From JACNJF01 sp050288105 (GTDB lineage: Bacteria; Pseudomonadota; Gammaproteobacteria; GCA-001735895): a DNA stretch of 64,000 nucleotides. Under the pieces are notes generated by a model. The model searched no databases, was not told the DNA's origin, and saw nothing but the letters and a program-made list of their open reading frames with translations. Location: contig JBNKDE010000007.1 of assembly GCA_050288105.1 (NCBI GenBank), positions 62,001-126,000 of the forward strand, read 5' to 3'. Position numbers and translations under genes: made by a program. Below, one piece after another: positions 1-8,386 of this stretch (its first letter is position 1; each line of letters opens with the position of its first letter).

Positions 1-408
1 CAGTTTCAGATCCGCTTCGGCAGCTCGATAAGCGCCCTCAGCAGCGGCTTGCTTGTTTTCTGCATACTTTAACTCTACCTGAGACAATGAATCCCGGTCA
101 TACAGCTCCTGTGCCCGCTCCAGTTCCAGTTGGGCAGTACTGACCGCTGTTTGTAATGACTGGAGCATAGCCCTGGCTTTTTCCTCACCAGCCTGATACG
201 GAGTAGCATCTAGCTGGATCAGGAGCTCGCCCGGTTTAATCGTTTGCCCGGACGAAACCAGCACCGATTTAACGACGCCCGCAGTGCTGGAATTCATTTG
301 CGACTGCATACTAAACTCGGTAAAACCATTCAGAGTCAGCGCCTGAACACTACCAAGGTAAACCACCTGAAGGCCCAGGAATAATATTTTTATCATCTTA
401 TTAACCAT
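1..408 (-). CDS. RND efflux periplasmic adaptor (HlyD/MFP family), 3' end outside window
   Basis: Membrane fusion protein that would link an inner-membrane RND pump to an outer-membrane channel. Only the first 136 codons are present. A hydrophobic signal segment (residues 1-23, ending VQA) is followed by a lipoyl/barrel-sandwich half with the typical VKSVLVSSGQTIKPGELLIQ stretch and by an alpha-helical hairpin rich in Ala, Glu and Gln. The ATG at 408 has a GAGG ribosome site about 7 nt upstream; a second ATG lies at 396. The gene overlaps the end of the TolC-like gene by 8 bp, so the two are co-transcribed. The pump itself is probably downstream, beyond position 1. The substrate cannot be told. 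Confidence 0.85.
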   Translation of the reverse strand, partial: MVNKMIKILFLGLQVVYLGSVQALTLNGFTEFSMQSQMNSSTAGVVKSVLVSSGQTIKPGELLIQLDATPYQAGEEKARAMLQSLQTAVSTAQLELERAQELYDRDSLSQVELKYAENKQAAAEGAYRAAEADLKL

Positions 409-1738
409 TGTTTACCTCAGCATCTTGCCTGATCTTGATTGTTTCCAGAAATTCTTTACCTACTAGTTTTTCCAGCTTACGCCAGGCCATCTCCAGTGCA
501 AAACGCGCCTGATAAGCCTGCATTCGTGAGGTCGAAAACTGCACCATTGAATCCCCTAGATCTGATTTGAACTCCAGCTCATACTCAGCGCGGCTTTTGT
601 CCAGATACATATCCCGGTACTCCTGATTTACGATCTCTCCAGCAAGCCGCACACTGTTCTGCTTTATCGCCTGCCACAGTTTAAGTACCGTAATCCGAAT
701 TTCGGAGCGGGCTTTCTGCAGCGCAGCCAGTGCCTGGCGATGCTCCGCAGTAGCGATATCAATGAGCGAACGCTCCCGGTTACCGGAATATAACGGGACC
801 TCGAAGTAGATACTGGCGCGCCAGTCGTCTCTGGTAGAGCCTTCGCGAGCATAATCTGAAACCTCAAGCTCAGCATCCAGATGCGGGCCGATGGCATCGC
901 TGGCAGTATTCATTTTCTGAATAGCCATCGCCAGCTCCTTTTGACGAATTTTCATCAGTAAGCTGTGTTTAAAAGCCTGTTCCACCATGGCATCCACATC
1001 ATCCTTGATCTGGGTGGCTGTTTCCAGTTCAGGAACCGAAAGCTCACTGGGAGGCTGATCCGGAAAACCCAGTGCTTCTGCGAGCATGACCCGAGTCAGG
1101 CGTTGCATGTTTTCACTGCTGTAGAGATTCTGTCGGATAACTTCGTATGCAGACTGTTTTTCAAGCACCTCCAGTTCTGACGTCAGGCCCAGCTCCCTAT
1201 TTTCACGCGCACGGTCATAACTGATAAACCCAATCGCCATATTTTCGTTATGACGTAAATAGTCATTATCCGAGTTCAGCACATCGAAATACTTTTGCGT
1301 TATCGATAACTCTCTCTGTTCAATGAGGTAATCTCTTTCCAGCTTTCTCAGCTCAACCTTGAGTTGCGCCTGCTCGTCAGCCGCCCGCGATTTACCAAAA
1401 TCATACAGCGGTTTTCTCACATACAGACTAACCTTACTATCGTTATCCTCATCGGGATCACCCAGTTCGGAAGGGCCTACTTTGCGTAGATGGCCTGACA
1501 GGTTAATGGAAAGATCGTCCACCGCCTGCATCTGACCGGCTTCTGCCAGAGCCCGCTTCAGGTTCTCCTCGGCCTGCTGTATTTCATATTGATCCGCATT
1601 ATCGACATACTTCAAAGCCGCCGTCAGTGTCAATGGCTGGGGCAAGGTCTCTATAGCCAAAAGATGAGAAGAGAAAAAACAACCAAACACGCAAAGCAGC
1701 ATACACTGCCTGTTAAGCATTGACTTGATCATTTTCAA
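401..1738 (-). CDS. TolC-like outer membrane efflux protein
   Basis: Outer-membrane channel of a tripartite efflux system, 445 aa, the usual length of the family. A signal peptide spans about residues 1-28 (hydrophobic core CMLLCVFGCFF, then LLA). The rest is the long helical, Gln/Glu/Arg-rich periplasmic tunnel with short strand segments such as ASIYFEVPLYSGNRE, typical of the second OEP repeat. The start overlaps the stop of the upstream thioredoxin-like gene by 4 bp and the stop overlaps the adaptor start by 8 bp. The cluster is therefore one operon: thioredoxin-like, TolC-like, adaptor. Outer-membrane factors are shared among pumps, so the substrate is open. Confidence 0.85.
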   Translation of the reverse strand: MKMIKSMLNRQCMLLCVFGCFFSSHLLAIETLPQPLTLTAALKYVDNADQYEIQQAEENLKRALAEAGQMQAVDDLSINLSGHLRKVGPSELGDPDEDNDSKVSLYVRKPLYDFGKSRAADEQAQLKVELRKLERDYLIEQRELSITQKYFDVLNSDNDYLRHNENMAIGFISYDRARENRELGLTSELEVLEKQSAYEVIRQNLYSSENMQRLTRVMLAEALGFPDQPPSELSVPELETATQIKDDVDAMVEQAFKHSLLMKIRQKELAMAIQKMNTASDAIGPHLDAELEVSDYAREGSTRDDWRASIYFEVPLYSGNRERSLIDIATAEHRQALAALQKARSEIRITVLKLWQAIKQNSVRLAGEIVNQEYRDMYLDKSRAEYELEFKSDLGDSMVQFSTSRMQAYQARFALEMAWRKLEKLVGKEFLETIKIRQDAEVNNG

Positions 1739-2298
1739 TTTCTGGATTTATCTTGAGACTTTTTAAGTCTTTTGTATTTACTGAATTTTACAGGACGCCC
1801 GTTTTCATCTTTGGTCTTATAAATATCCTGCAGATAGTATTCAGCCAGCAACATAAATTCTTCAACACCCGAGGCCGCTCCGGTATAGCGTACAACCTGC
1901 TTCCCATCCAGATCATAAAATGCCATCACCGGTGTAGCTCTGACCCGGTTTTTACTGGCAAATTCTTTCTGGGTGGTCTGGTTACCTTCAAAATCGACAA
2001 TCTCTACATCACCTTCCACATCAATAGATATCGAATGAAAGTTTTGCTTAAAGAAATCCTGTACTTCAGGCTGGTTAAGTACTGTTTTCTTCATGCGGTG
2101 GCAAAAAGGACACTCATCCATTTCAAAAAAGACAAACATACCTTTTTTCCCATTATCCTGGGCGGTTTCCAGTTCGTCAGCCAGATCACCGAGATTTTGC
2201 TCAAAGAAGTATTGATAGGGATCACGTGGTGTCCCTGCCTGCGCACAGCTAAAGCTGAAAGCAACTACGAGAAAGAAAAAGACCCTGATGTAATTCAC
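1735..2298 (-). CDS. Exported thioredoxin-fold protein (SoxW/thioredoxin_2-like)
   Basis: Periplasmic thiol-disulfide protein of 187 aa. A signal peptide covers residues 1-21 (ends CAQA). The active site is ECPFCHRM (Cys63, Cys66) and the cis-proline loop is RATPVM (Pro123). The CPFC dipeptide resembles SoxW/DsbC-like and thioredoxin_2 proteins rather than cytosolic thioredoxin (CGPC). It sits at the head of the operon with the TolC-like gene (4-bp overlap). Another exported thioredoxin-like gene lies just upstream, so the two may act on the same periplasmic substrates; that is inference. No sox genes are visible, so a role in sulfur oxidation is not supported. Confidence 0.75.
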   Translation of the reverse strand: MNYIRVFFFLVVAFSFSCAQAGTPRDPYQYFFEQNLGDLADELETAQDNGKKGMFVFFEMDECPFCHRMKKTVLNQPEVQDFFKQNFHSISIDVEGDVEIVDFEGNQTTQKEFASKNRVRATPVMAFYDLDGKQVVRYTGAASGVEEFMLLAEYYLQDIYKTKDENGRPVKFSKYKRLKKSQDKSRN

Positions 2299-2370
2299 TG
2301 CTCTCCTCCATTATGATTTGTTATTCTCTGATGACTGGCTGAAAGTCCTTATTATTCCGCAGGAATTTAA

Positions 2371-2877
2371 TTATTTTTTCTTTTCTGCTTTCCAGTTGCG
2401 GATAAAGTTTTCAATCATTTCCTGGCTCACCATCCCAACCTGCCTGGCTTCCACCTCACCCAGTGGGGAAACCAGGTAAGAGGTCGGCAACCCCGGAATT
2501 TCTCCTAATTCGGTCCGAGTCACCGGGCCAACAATAAAATTTGGGTAGGTAATAAAGTAGGTGTCCAGAAATTCAACAACCTTTTCTTTACCGATCACTT
2601 CGGTATTCAGTCCCAGCACGACTGCATCGGTTTCAGCATGATGGTCATGAAAAGCCTGAAGCTCGGGCATTTCTTCCAGACAGGGGGGACACCAGGTAGC
2701 CCAGAAATTAACCAGCACCCATTTGCCTCGATAATCTGACAATTTCGCTTTTTCTCCGTCCAGGCCGACCAGATCCATATCAACGGCATGAGCTAACGAA
2801 GAAAAAAGGCTTATATACAGTATCAAAAGCCAGCCATGTAGTGCGCTAAAACGTGGTTTCATTTTCACCTTCATCAT
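2371..2877 (-). CDS. TlpA/ResA-like thiol-disulfide oxidoreductase
   Basis: Periplasmic or membrane-anchored thioredoxin of the TlpA/AhpC-TSA type. A hydrophobic N-terminal segment (GWLLILYISLFSSLAHA) precedes the domain. The active site is WATWCPPC (Cys63 and Cys66 from this start) and a cis-Pro loop GLPTSY follows. The frame is open up to an ATG at 2925, but that ATG lies inside the terminator hairpin of the upstream gene. The real start is therefore 2877/2874 (GGGAAG just upstream) or 2862 (AAGGTG upstream). TlpA-like proteins usually reduce apocytochrome or metal-chaperone thiols. Partner genes are not obvious here except the second thioredoxin 70 bp downstream. Confidence 0.78.
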   Translation of the reverse strand: MMKVKMKPRFSALHGWLLILYISLFSSLAHAVDMDLVGLDGEKAKLSDYRGKWVLVNFWATWCPPCLEEMPELQAFHDHHAETDAVVLGLNTEVIGKEKVVEFLDTYFITYPNFIVGPVTRTELGEIPGLPTSYLVSPLGEVEARQVGMVSQEMIENFIRNWKAEKKK

Positions 2878-2908
2878 GCTTCCCAATAATTGAACGTAAT
2901 GCTTTGAC

Positions 2909-2937
2909 AAAAAAAAGGCCCGCAAATGCGGGCCTTT
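2909..2937 (-). terminator. Rho-independent terminator of the LysM lipoprotein gene
   Basis: A perfect 7-bp GC stem (GGCCCGC / GCGGGCC, loop AAAT-type) is followed on the minus strand by eight T residues. It lies 30 bp past the stop of the LysM gene and upstream of the TlpA-like gene, so the two are separate transcription units. Confidence 0.9.
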
Positions 2938-2965
2938 ATCAACTCAAATCGAGTCAGTATTGATT

Positions 2966-3616
2966 TTACTGAGCAAGATAGTTTTGATCAGACTCTTCAA
3001 CCGTACCGATTGACCATGCACCACGAGTTTTTGCATGTTGTACTGCTGCATCAATTTCTGCAGCTGAGGCTGAAGGAATGCTGAATTCCTGACCAGGGAA
3101 GATCAGATCAGCATCTTTAATCTTGTCAGAGTTGGCTTTATAGATCAGAGGCCACTGGTATGGGTTACCGTAAACAGCTGATTGACCGGAGATATTCCAC
3201 AGATTATCGCCAGATACAACGGTATAGGAACCTGCAGTCATAGAGGATTGCTCCATTGCAGCCTGTTCTTTTGCATAACGCTCAGCTTCGGCATTATGTT
3301 GAGCAATGGCGTCTTCAGCCTGTTCTGCAGCCTGGTTAGCCAGGGCGATCGCTGTTTCGCTATCACATTCTGCCGCTGCCTTTTCCGCGTCGGCAATCAT
3401 TTTTCCAGTATCTCGCCATGCGTAACCCAGTTTTTCAGCTCGGGCTAATTTGATCTTGGCAGAGTAAATAGCATTCTTGGCTGCTGCGGTAGGACATTCT
3501 TGAGCCGCTTCGGTGGCAGGAGCAGGTTCTTCAGTACTATCGCTAGCACAACCCACTACTAAACCAGAAGAAAGGAGCGCTATGGCTGTTAGCTTTAGTA
3601 ATTCAGTTTTTTTCAT
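2966..3616 (-). CDS. LysM-domain lipoprotein with helical DUF4398-like segment
   Basis: Predicted envelope lipoprotein of 216 aa. A lipobox LVVGC places the lipidated Cys at residue 23. Residues 45-120 form an Ala/Glu-rich helical region (AKIKLARAEKLG, then QAAEQAEDAIAQHN) resembling DUF4398-type helices. Residues about 130-182 are a LysM domain (YTVVSGDNLWNIS through FPGQEFSIP), which binds peptidoglycan glycan chains. The gene is alone: it has its own promoter-like sequence upstream and a strong terminator downstream. The likely role is anchoring or sensing at the cell wall; no catalytic domain is visible. Confidence 0.8.
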   Translation of the reverse strand: MKKTELLKLTAIALLSSGLVVGCASDSTEEPAPATEAAQECPTAAAKNAIYSAKIKLARAEKLGYAWRDTGKMIADAEKAAAECDSETAIALANQAAEQAEDAIAQHNAEAERYAKEQAAMEQSSMTAGSYTVVSGDNLWNISGQSAVYGNPYQWPLIYKANSDKIKDADLIFPGQEFSIPSASAAEIDAAVQHAKTRGAWSIGTVEESDQNYLAQ

Positions 3617-3666
3617 AAGTGCGTTCTCCGAGAACGGTTATAGTTTAGTTCAAGTACCTGAGTTAA

Positions 3667-3697
3667 ATCGTTAGATTCACGCTAAAATCTGTGTCAA
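3667..3697 (-). promoter_or_regulatory. Candidate sigma-70 promoter for the LysM lipoprotein gene
   Basis: On the minus strand a perfect -35 TTGACA (3697-3692) stands 18 bp from a TAACGAT -10-like box (3673-3667). The start codon is about 50 bp further on. The -10 match is modest. The remainder of the 390-bp gap 3617-4006 holds no gene I can support. Confidence 0.45.
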
Positions 3698-4006
3698 ACC
3701 TTACCCTGTTCGGTAAGCTAGAGCAAGGGGTTATCACCTAATTATTTCTCAAATTTGACTGATGATAGCTTATAAAATGGAATTCGCCATGAGTAGTTAT
3801 ATTGGGCTGCACGAAAATTAACCAATGAGCGTATCACTGTCAAGTTACATCAAAGGTTTTCCTGCCTGAAAGCCACCTCTGAATAGATTCAGCTGTTCAT
3901 CTAATCCAGCTCTTCTAGCTGAGCTTGATCGAAAAAATATTGCCTTATAGAAATCATTACGACACTATTTATCCATCATAATAACTAACCCTGTCTGGAG
4001 GTCGAT

Positions 4007-4366
4007 ATGGGCAAATCATCGGTGACTATCTATCATAATCCACGTTGCAGTAAATCGAGAGCAACACTACAGCTGCTGGAAGACAATGATATCCAGCCAG
4101 AGATCATCGAATACATGAAAGAGCCCCCTGACCGCGAAACCCTGGAAAAAATTATTGCCATGCTGGGAGTGCCTGTAAGAGACCTTTTGCGTAGCCATGA
4201 ACAGGTTTTTAAAGACGCAGGAATGGATGATGCTGAACTCAGCGATGATGAAATCTACGATGCAATTACTCAATGCCCCACCCTGCTACAACGTCCTATA
4301 GTCATAGTGGATAACTGTAAGGCTGCTTTAGGTCGCCCGCCAGAGAATGTACTGGAGATCCTCTAG
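4007..4366 (+). CDS. arsC: Glutaredoxin-dependent arsenate reductase (ArsC family)
   Basis: Reduces arsenate to arsenite using glutathione/glutaredoxin in the cytoplasm. The 119-aa length is normal for the family. The catalytic loop NPRCSKSR carries Cys14, and the arginines expected around the active site are present (R60 in LLRS and R94 in QRPIV). A GGAGG ribosome site (CTGGAGGTCGAT) lies just before the ATG. The stop is directly followed by the GTG of the flavodoxin gene, so the three plus-strand genes 4007-5298 form an operon. No arsenite pump or ArsR is nearby, so a housekeeping or stand-alone detoxification role is possible. Confidence 0.88.
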   Translation: MGKSSVTIYHNPRCSKSRATLQLLEDNDIQPEIIEYMKEPPDRETLEKIIAMLGVPVRDLLRSHEQVFKDAGMDDAELSDDEIYDAITQCPTLLQRPIVIVDNCKAALGRPPENVLEIL

Positions 4367-4957
4367 GTGGCAGAAATTCTGCTGGTATATTACAGCCGAC
4401 ATGGCTCCATAGCAGAAATGGCCGGTCATATTTCGCAGGCAGTTGAATCGGTCTCCAACTGCCATGCTGTCATCCGATGCCTGCCACCCGTGTCTAATAA
4501 TCTTCAGCAAACGAAAAAACCGGTACCTGAATCAGGTCCACCTTACGCCACCCTCGAAGATATGAAACGATGCGACGGCTTGATCCTGGGCAGCCCGGCG
4601 TATTTTGGCAATATGGCGGCAGAATTAAAGTATTTCCTCGATCAGACGACACCGCTGTGGATTTCAGGCGCTATGATTGGCAAACCGGCTGCAGTATTTA
4701 CTTCAAGTTCCAGCATGCATGGTGGGCAGGAAAGCGTTTTATTGAGCATGATGTTACCCCTGCTGCACCATGGCATGCTGGTAAGCGGTATACCTTATTC
4801 TGAACCCGCATTGCACCAGACCACCTCAGGTGCCACACCCTACGGTGCCAGCCACGTGTCCGGCAGCCAGGGCAAACCGCTTAGCAGCGACGAAATTGCA
4901 GCCTGCCACAGTCTGGGCAAGCGCATCGCCGAGCTAGCCCTCAAGTTAGCATCATGA
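4367..4957 (+). CDS. WrbA-like flavodoxin / NAD(P)H:quinone oxidoreductase
   Basis: FMN protein of the WrbA type, which reduces quinones by two electrons. The 196-aa length matches. FMN-binding features are the N-terminal YYSRHGSIAEMA loop, the GSPAYFGNMAAELKYFLDQT segment and the TSSSSMHGGQE loop. GTG is the start, immediately after the arsC stop (TAG-GTG), so translation is probably coupled. It overlaps the next gene by 4 bp (ATGA). The arsC-wrbA-DUF2069 order suggests one small conserved operon. Confidence 0.85.
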   Translation: MAEILLVYYSRHGSIAEMAGHISQAVESVSNCHAVIRCLPPVSNNLQQTKKPVPESGPPYATLEDMKRCDGLILGSPAYFGNMAAELKYFLDQTTPLWISGAMIGKPAAVFTSSSSMHGGQESVLLSMMLPLLHHGMLVSGIPYSEPALHQTTSGATPYGASHVSGSQGKPLSSDEIAACHSLGKRIAELALKLAS

Positions 4958-5298
4958 AAACGCACCCGCTTAAGTTAATCAGCCTGCTGTCCCTGACTGG
5001 CCAGATACTCAATCAGATCAGTTTACTGTACTGGCTAGATGGAGAGATCCGCTATGTACTAGCCGTCATGTTCACCCTGCCGCTGTTACTACCGCTGCAT
5101 GGACTCGTTACGGAAAGGTTATACACTTACCGCTGGACCGGTTTTCTGACCATGCTGTATTTCATTATCGGCGTCAGTGAAGGGTTTAGTAATCCGCAGT
5201 TGAGGGTTTACGCGGTGTTAACCCTGTGCCTCAGTATGGCCTTATTCATCAGCAGCATCTACTTCAGCCGCTACCTGAGTCTGCAGCAACATAATTAA
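4954..5298 (+). CDS. DUF2069 inner membrane protein
   Basis: Small integral membrane protein of 114 aa with four hydrophobic segments (about residues 7-27, 32-50, 60-78 and 86-106). It matches the gammaproteobacterial DUF2069 family in length and in the C-terminal YFSRYLSL region. Its function is unknown in the family. It is translationally coupled to the WrbA-like gene by an ATGA overlap. It converges with hda; the 73 bp between them may contain a weak stem but no clear terminator. Confidence 0.75.
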   Translation: MKTHPLKLISLLSLTGQILNQISLLYWLDGEIRYVLAVMFTLPLLLPLHGLVTERLYTYRWTGFLTMLYFIIGVSEGFSNPQLRVYAVLTLCLSMALFISSIYFSRYLSLQQHN

Positions 5299-5371
5299 CG
5301 GGCGTTGGCGAAACTTTGTCCTGGTTTTTTTACTGAGCCAGAAAGTCCAGTATGTTTTTTGCAGAGCTGGC

Positions 5372-6070
5372 TTAGCTTGATTCAATCGTCTGCTTGATCA
5401 GGGGCACCGTTATCCTGCGCTGGCTGGAAAGCGAGATATGATCCAGCCGGTAAAGCAGTTCCATCTGGTCACTCAGTTTGCGCGAAAAATGACTTAGCAG
5501 GTAGGCAACGGCATCGTCACTGATTTTCAGGCCCAGCAGGCGCGCTCGTTGTTGCAATATACTTTCAAGCTGCTGGTCATCAACCGACTGTAATGTGATC
5601 AGCAGGCCCCACATCAGCCGAGATTTCAGGTCGGGCAAGCGAAACCCGGTATCTCGCGGCATGCGCGACAGACTGAATACCAGGCGCAATTCAGCGTTTT
5701 TTACGCGATTGATCAGATGATAAAACTGTTCTTCCCAGGGTTTATTACCAGCCAGTAAATCCAGATTATCCACCCCAATCACACTGCCCTGCGGGAAATC
5801 ACCAAAATTATTCGCCTTAGCCTGCATCAACTGCTGAGCATCAAACAGGTGGAAAGGAATTTTACAGTCACGTGCGTAATGTGCGCAGGCATTTAACAGA
5901 TGTGTTTTACCACTATCAACCCCACCACACAGTCCAATCAGCGATTCTCCTGTTTCATCAAACAGGGCGCTCAATTGCTGGATGACATAGGCTGAATCAG
6001 GCGCGATATAGTTGGCGTAACTAAAGCGCTTATCAAAGCTCAGCGGCAATGGAATCTGTGACTGTGACAC
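5372..6070 (-). CDS. hda: DnaA regulatory inactivator Hda
   Basis: AAA+ DnaA homologue that, with the DNA-loaded beta clamp, promotes hydrolysis of DnaA-bound ATP and so limits re-initiation of replication. The 232-aa length is typical. An N-terminal clamp-binding peptide (QIPLPLSF, residues 5-12) is present. Walker A is GGVDSGKTHL (about 49-58), Walker B is in IGVDNLDLL, and an arginine-finger-type SRMPR follows. It lies directly downstream of the DUF2066 gene (28-bp gap), a common gammaproteobacterial arrangement next to purM. Confidence 0.92.
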   Translation of the reverse strand: MSQSQIPLPLSFDKRFSYANYIAPDSAYVIQQLSALFDETGESLIGLCGGVDSGKTHLLNACAHYARDCKIPFHLFDAQQLMQAKANNFGDFPQGSVIGVDNLDLLAGNKPWEEQFYHLINRVKNAELRLVFSLSRMPRDTGFRLPDLKSRLMWGLLITLQSVDDQQLESILQQRARLLGLKISDDAVAYLLSHFSRKLSDQMELLYRLDHISLSSQRRITVPLIKQTIESS

Positions 6071-6098
6071 GACAAATAACCTGCGATTGCAGCGCCAG

Positions 6099-7202
6099 CT
6101 ATCGAATCAATCGATAGTTCATCAATATCGTTTGATCATCAGTGGCAGCATTCACCTGAGGTAATTCCAGCTGCTCTAGTTGGGTACCGAGGGAAATCAG
6201 CTGTTGCAGATCCTGCACCGAGTTGCGCAGCGAAACGCGATAGGTCACCTGGCTGCCATTAAAGAGTATCGCGCGTACCGATTCCACTGCATCCAGTGTT
6301 TGCAGATAGTTTAATACGCGTTGATAATCACTTATTCCAGAAACCTCATCCACTCGCAGCAGCACATCTTCATCAAGGTTGGCGAAGCTCTGCAGCGCAT
6401 ATTCACTTGCCAACGTGCTGGCCATTTGAGTAAACGCCTGCTGTATCACCTGTTCCCGGTTTTGGCCGTTGAACGACCAGTTCAGCATTCTATCCCCAAA
6501 ACGTAACTGCCAGTTACCCTTCCAGCCGGTACCCAGCAGGCCAGATAACTGACCAACCAGTACCGCATCGGGCGCATAACGATCAGCCAGTGCCTGGATA
6601 TTCGCTTCATTCAGCCGCACGATATCTTCCACGCCTAGAATCACGCGGTCTTCCAGATCCAACAGTGGGAATAACACGGGTAACCCCTTGTGGGATGCCA
6701 CCTGGTCTATCTCCTCGATAACATCGGGCACGGTATCGGCAGAGACCAGCGTAACACTCTTGTTTACGTCATAGCTGACCAGCATCAAGGTACTCGGGCG
6801 TTCCTTACCCCAGATTGGGATACCATTTTCACGCAACAGCTTTTCCAGTAAATCCTGATTAAACACCGTGCGCAGATAAAGCTGCCCCGACTCAACCGCT
6901 TCGGCAGTCTCATCTTTTTTATTGATATAGCGAAACTGCAGCACGTATCGCGCGCTGTTTTGCAATGGTCTTTCCAGTTCTGGCATCCCCAGTACCTCGT
7001 CAGAACCACTAACCTTGACAATCACTTCACGCAGGGCCTGATTAAACACTTCCAGACGTTGCGTAGTAGTTTGATCCGCTACCGCCAGTTCAACCGTATA
7101 CAGGTCATCCACCACAGCGGCCTGTAGATCATCTACCAGAACCAGGCGTAGCATCATGAATGAAATAAGAAGTAAAGTCGTGGTTACAGATTTTTTTAGC
7201 AT
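6099..7202 (-). CDS. DUF2066 domain protein, exported
   Basis: Conserved protein of 367 aa, commonly found between purM and hda in gammaproteobacteria. An N-terminal hydrophobic segment (LLLISFMMLRLVLV, residues 10-23) suggests export or anchoring. The DUF2066 core includes RLEVFNQALREVIVKVSGSD and the later PDAVLVGQLSG. It has no known biochemical role. It is divergent from purM, with 110 bp between the starts, and is probably co-transcribed with hda. Confidence 0.8.
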   Translation of the reverse strand: MLKKSVTTTLLLISFMMLRLVLVDDLQAAVVDDLYTVELAVADQTTTQRLEVFNQALREVIVKVSGSDEVLGMPELERPLQNSARYVLQFRYINKKDETAEAVESGQLYLRTVFNQDLLEKLLRENGIPIWGKERPSTLMLVSYDVNKSVTLVSADTVPDVIEEIDQVASHKGLPVLFPLLDLEDRVILGVEDIVRLNEANIQALADRYAPDAVLVGQLSGLLGTGWKGNWQLRFGDRMLNWSFNGQNREQVIQQAFTQMASTLASEYALQSFANLDEDVLLRVDEVSGISDYQRVLNYLQTLDAVESVRAILFNGSQVTYRVSLRNSVQDLQQLISLGTQLEQLELPQVNAATDDQTILMNYRLIR

Positions 7203-7312
7203 CAGCTTATCTTTTATCAGTTTTAACTGGTATTTTGGGGTATCGAAACAAAGGAATTATTTTTCAGGCTGTGTAAAATAGCACACCCTCAATATTCCTG
7301 AACACAAGAAAA

Positions 7313-8386
7313 ATGAATTCCACTGATTCAGCGCATAAAAGCGCAACTACTTCACTGAGTTATCGTGATTCTGGTGTCGACATCGATGCCGGGAATGAAC
7401 TGGTCGAAAGAATTAAACCCGCAATAAAACGCACCCAGCGTGATGGCTGCGTGGGCAGTATTGGTGGATTTGGTGGATTATTTGAATTACCACTGGATCG
7501 ATACAAACATCCGATGCTGGTATCCGGTACCGATGGCGTAGGCACCAAGCTCAAACTGGCCATCGAGATGCAAAAGTACGATACCATCGGTATCGACCTG
7601 GTCGCCATGTGTGCGAACGATATCGCCGTACTGGGTGCAGAAGCGCTCTACTTTCTGGATTACTATGCCACCGGTAAACTGAGCCTGGAAATTGCGACGC
7701 AAGTCATCTCCGGCATAGCTGAAGGCTGTGTGCAGGCTGGCTGTGCGTTAATCGGCGGGGAAACCGCAGAGATGCCCGGTATGTATCAACAGGATGATTT
7801 TGACCTTGCTGGATTTTGCGTCGGTATCGTTGAAAAAGAGCGCATCATCGACGGCAGTAAGGTCAAACCAGGACAGAGCCTGGTCGCAGTAGCCTCCTCT
7901 GGCCCTCACTCGAATGGTTATTCGTTAATCCGCAAGGTGATAGAAGTCAGTGCGGTTGATCTGCAACAGCCCTGTGGTGACGTTGCGCTGGCGGATGCCC
8001 TGCTAAAGCCAACCCGCATTTATACCAAACCCATGCTGCAACTGACTCAACAGCAGCATATCTATGCCATTGCGCATATCACGGGTGGTGGCTTAATCGA
8101 CAATATTCCGCGAGTGCTACCACAAAACTGCAGCGCGCAGATCAATCTGGACAGCTGGTCATTACCTCCTGTTTTCCAGTGGTTGCAACAGGCCGGCAAT
8201 ATTCAGCAACAGGAAATGTTCCGTACCTTTAACTGCGGCGTGGGTATGGTACTGGTGGTCGATGAAGCTGACACCCAGAACTGCATTAATCAGCTGATCG
8301 ATCTGGGTGAAGCGGCCTGGCATATCGGTCAAATCAGCGAAAAAGGTGAAGCCGAGCCAGTTCAGTTACTCCACGCAGGTCAATGA
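7313..8386 (+). CDS. purM: Phosphoribosylformylglycinamidine cyclo-ligase
   Basis: AIR synthetase, the fifth step of purine synthesis: FGAM + ATP to AIR. The 357-aa length is slightly above the usual ~345 because of a short N-terminal extension before LSYRDSGVDIDAG. Family signatures are SGTDGVGTKLKLA, VAMCANDIAVLGAEALYFLDYYA (read as overlapping parts), GGETAEMPGMY and HITGGGLIDNIPR. The stop overlaps the purN start by 4 bp (ATGA), so purM-purN-DUF3108 form an operon. A TAAAAT -10-like sequence lies about 35 bp upstream, but no convincing -35 accompanies it. Confidence 0.95.
   Translation: MNSTDSAHKSATTSLSYRDSGVDIDAGNELVERIKPAIKRTQRDGCVGSIGGFGGLFELPLDRYKHPMLVSGTDGVGTKLKLAIEMQKYDTIGIDLVAMCANDIAVLGAEALYFLDYYATGKLSLEIATQVISGIAEGCVQAGCALIGGETAEMPGMYQQDDFDLAGFCVGIVEKERIIDGSKVKPGQSLVAVASSGPHSNGYSLIRKVIEVSAVDLQQPCGDVALADALLKPTRIYTKPMLQLTQQQHIYAIAHITGGGLIDNIPRVLPQNCSAQINLDSWSLPPVFQWLQQAGNIQQQEMFRTFNCGVGMVLVVDEADTQNCINQLIDLGEAAWHIGQISEKGEAEPVQLLHAGQ

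Noticed and set aside
1735..2298. Sox sulfur-oxidation locus (SoxW)
   Set aside because: Only the thioredoxin fold is similar; no soxXYZABCD genes are present.
1753..2316. 187-codon open frame on the plus strand
   Set aside because: It lies antisense to the thioredoxin-like gene, whose CPFC motif and signal peptide are clear; the plus-strand translation has no recognisable fold.
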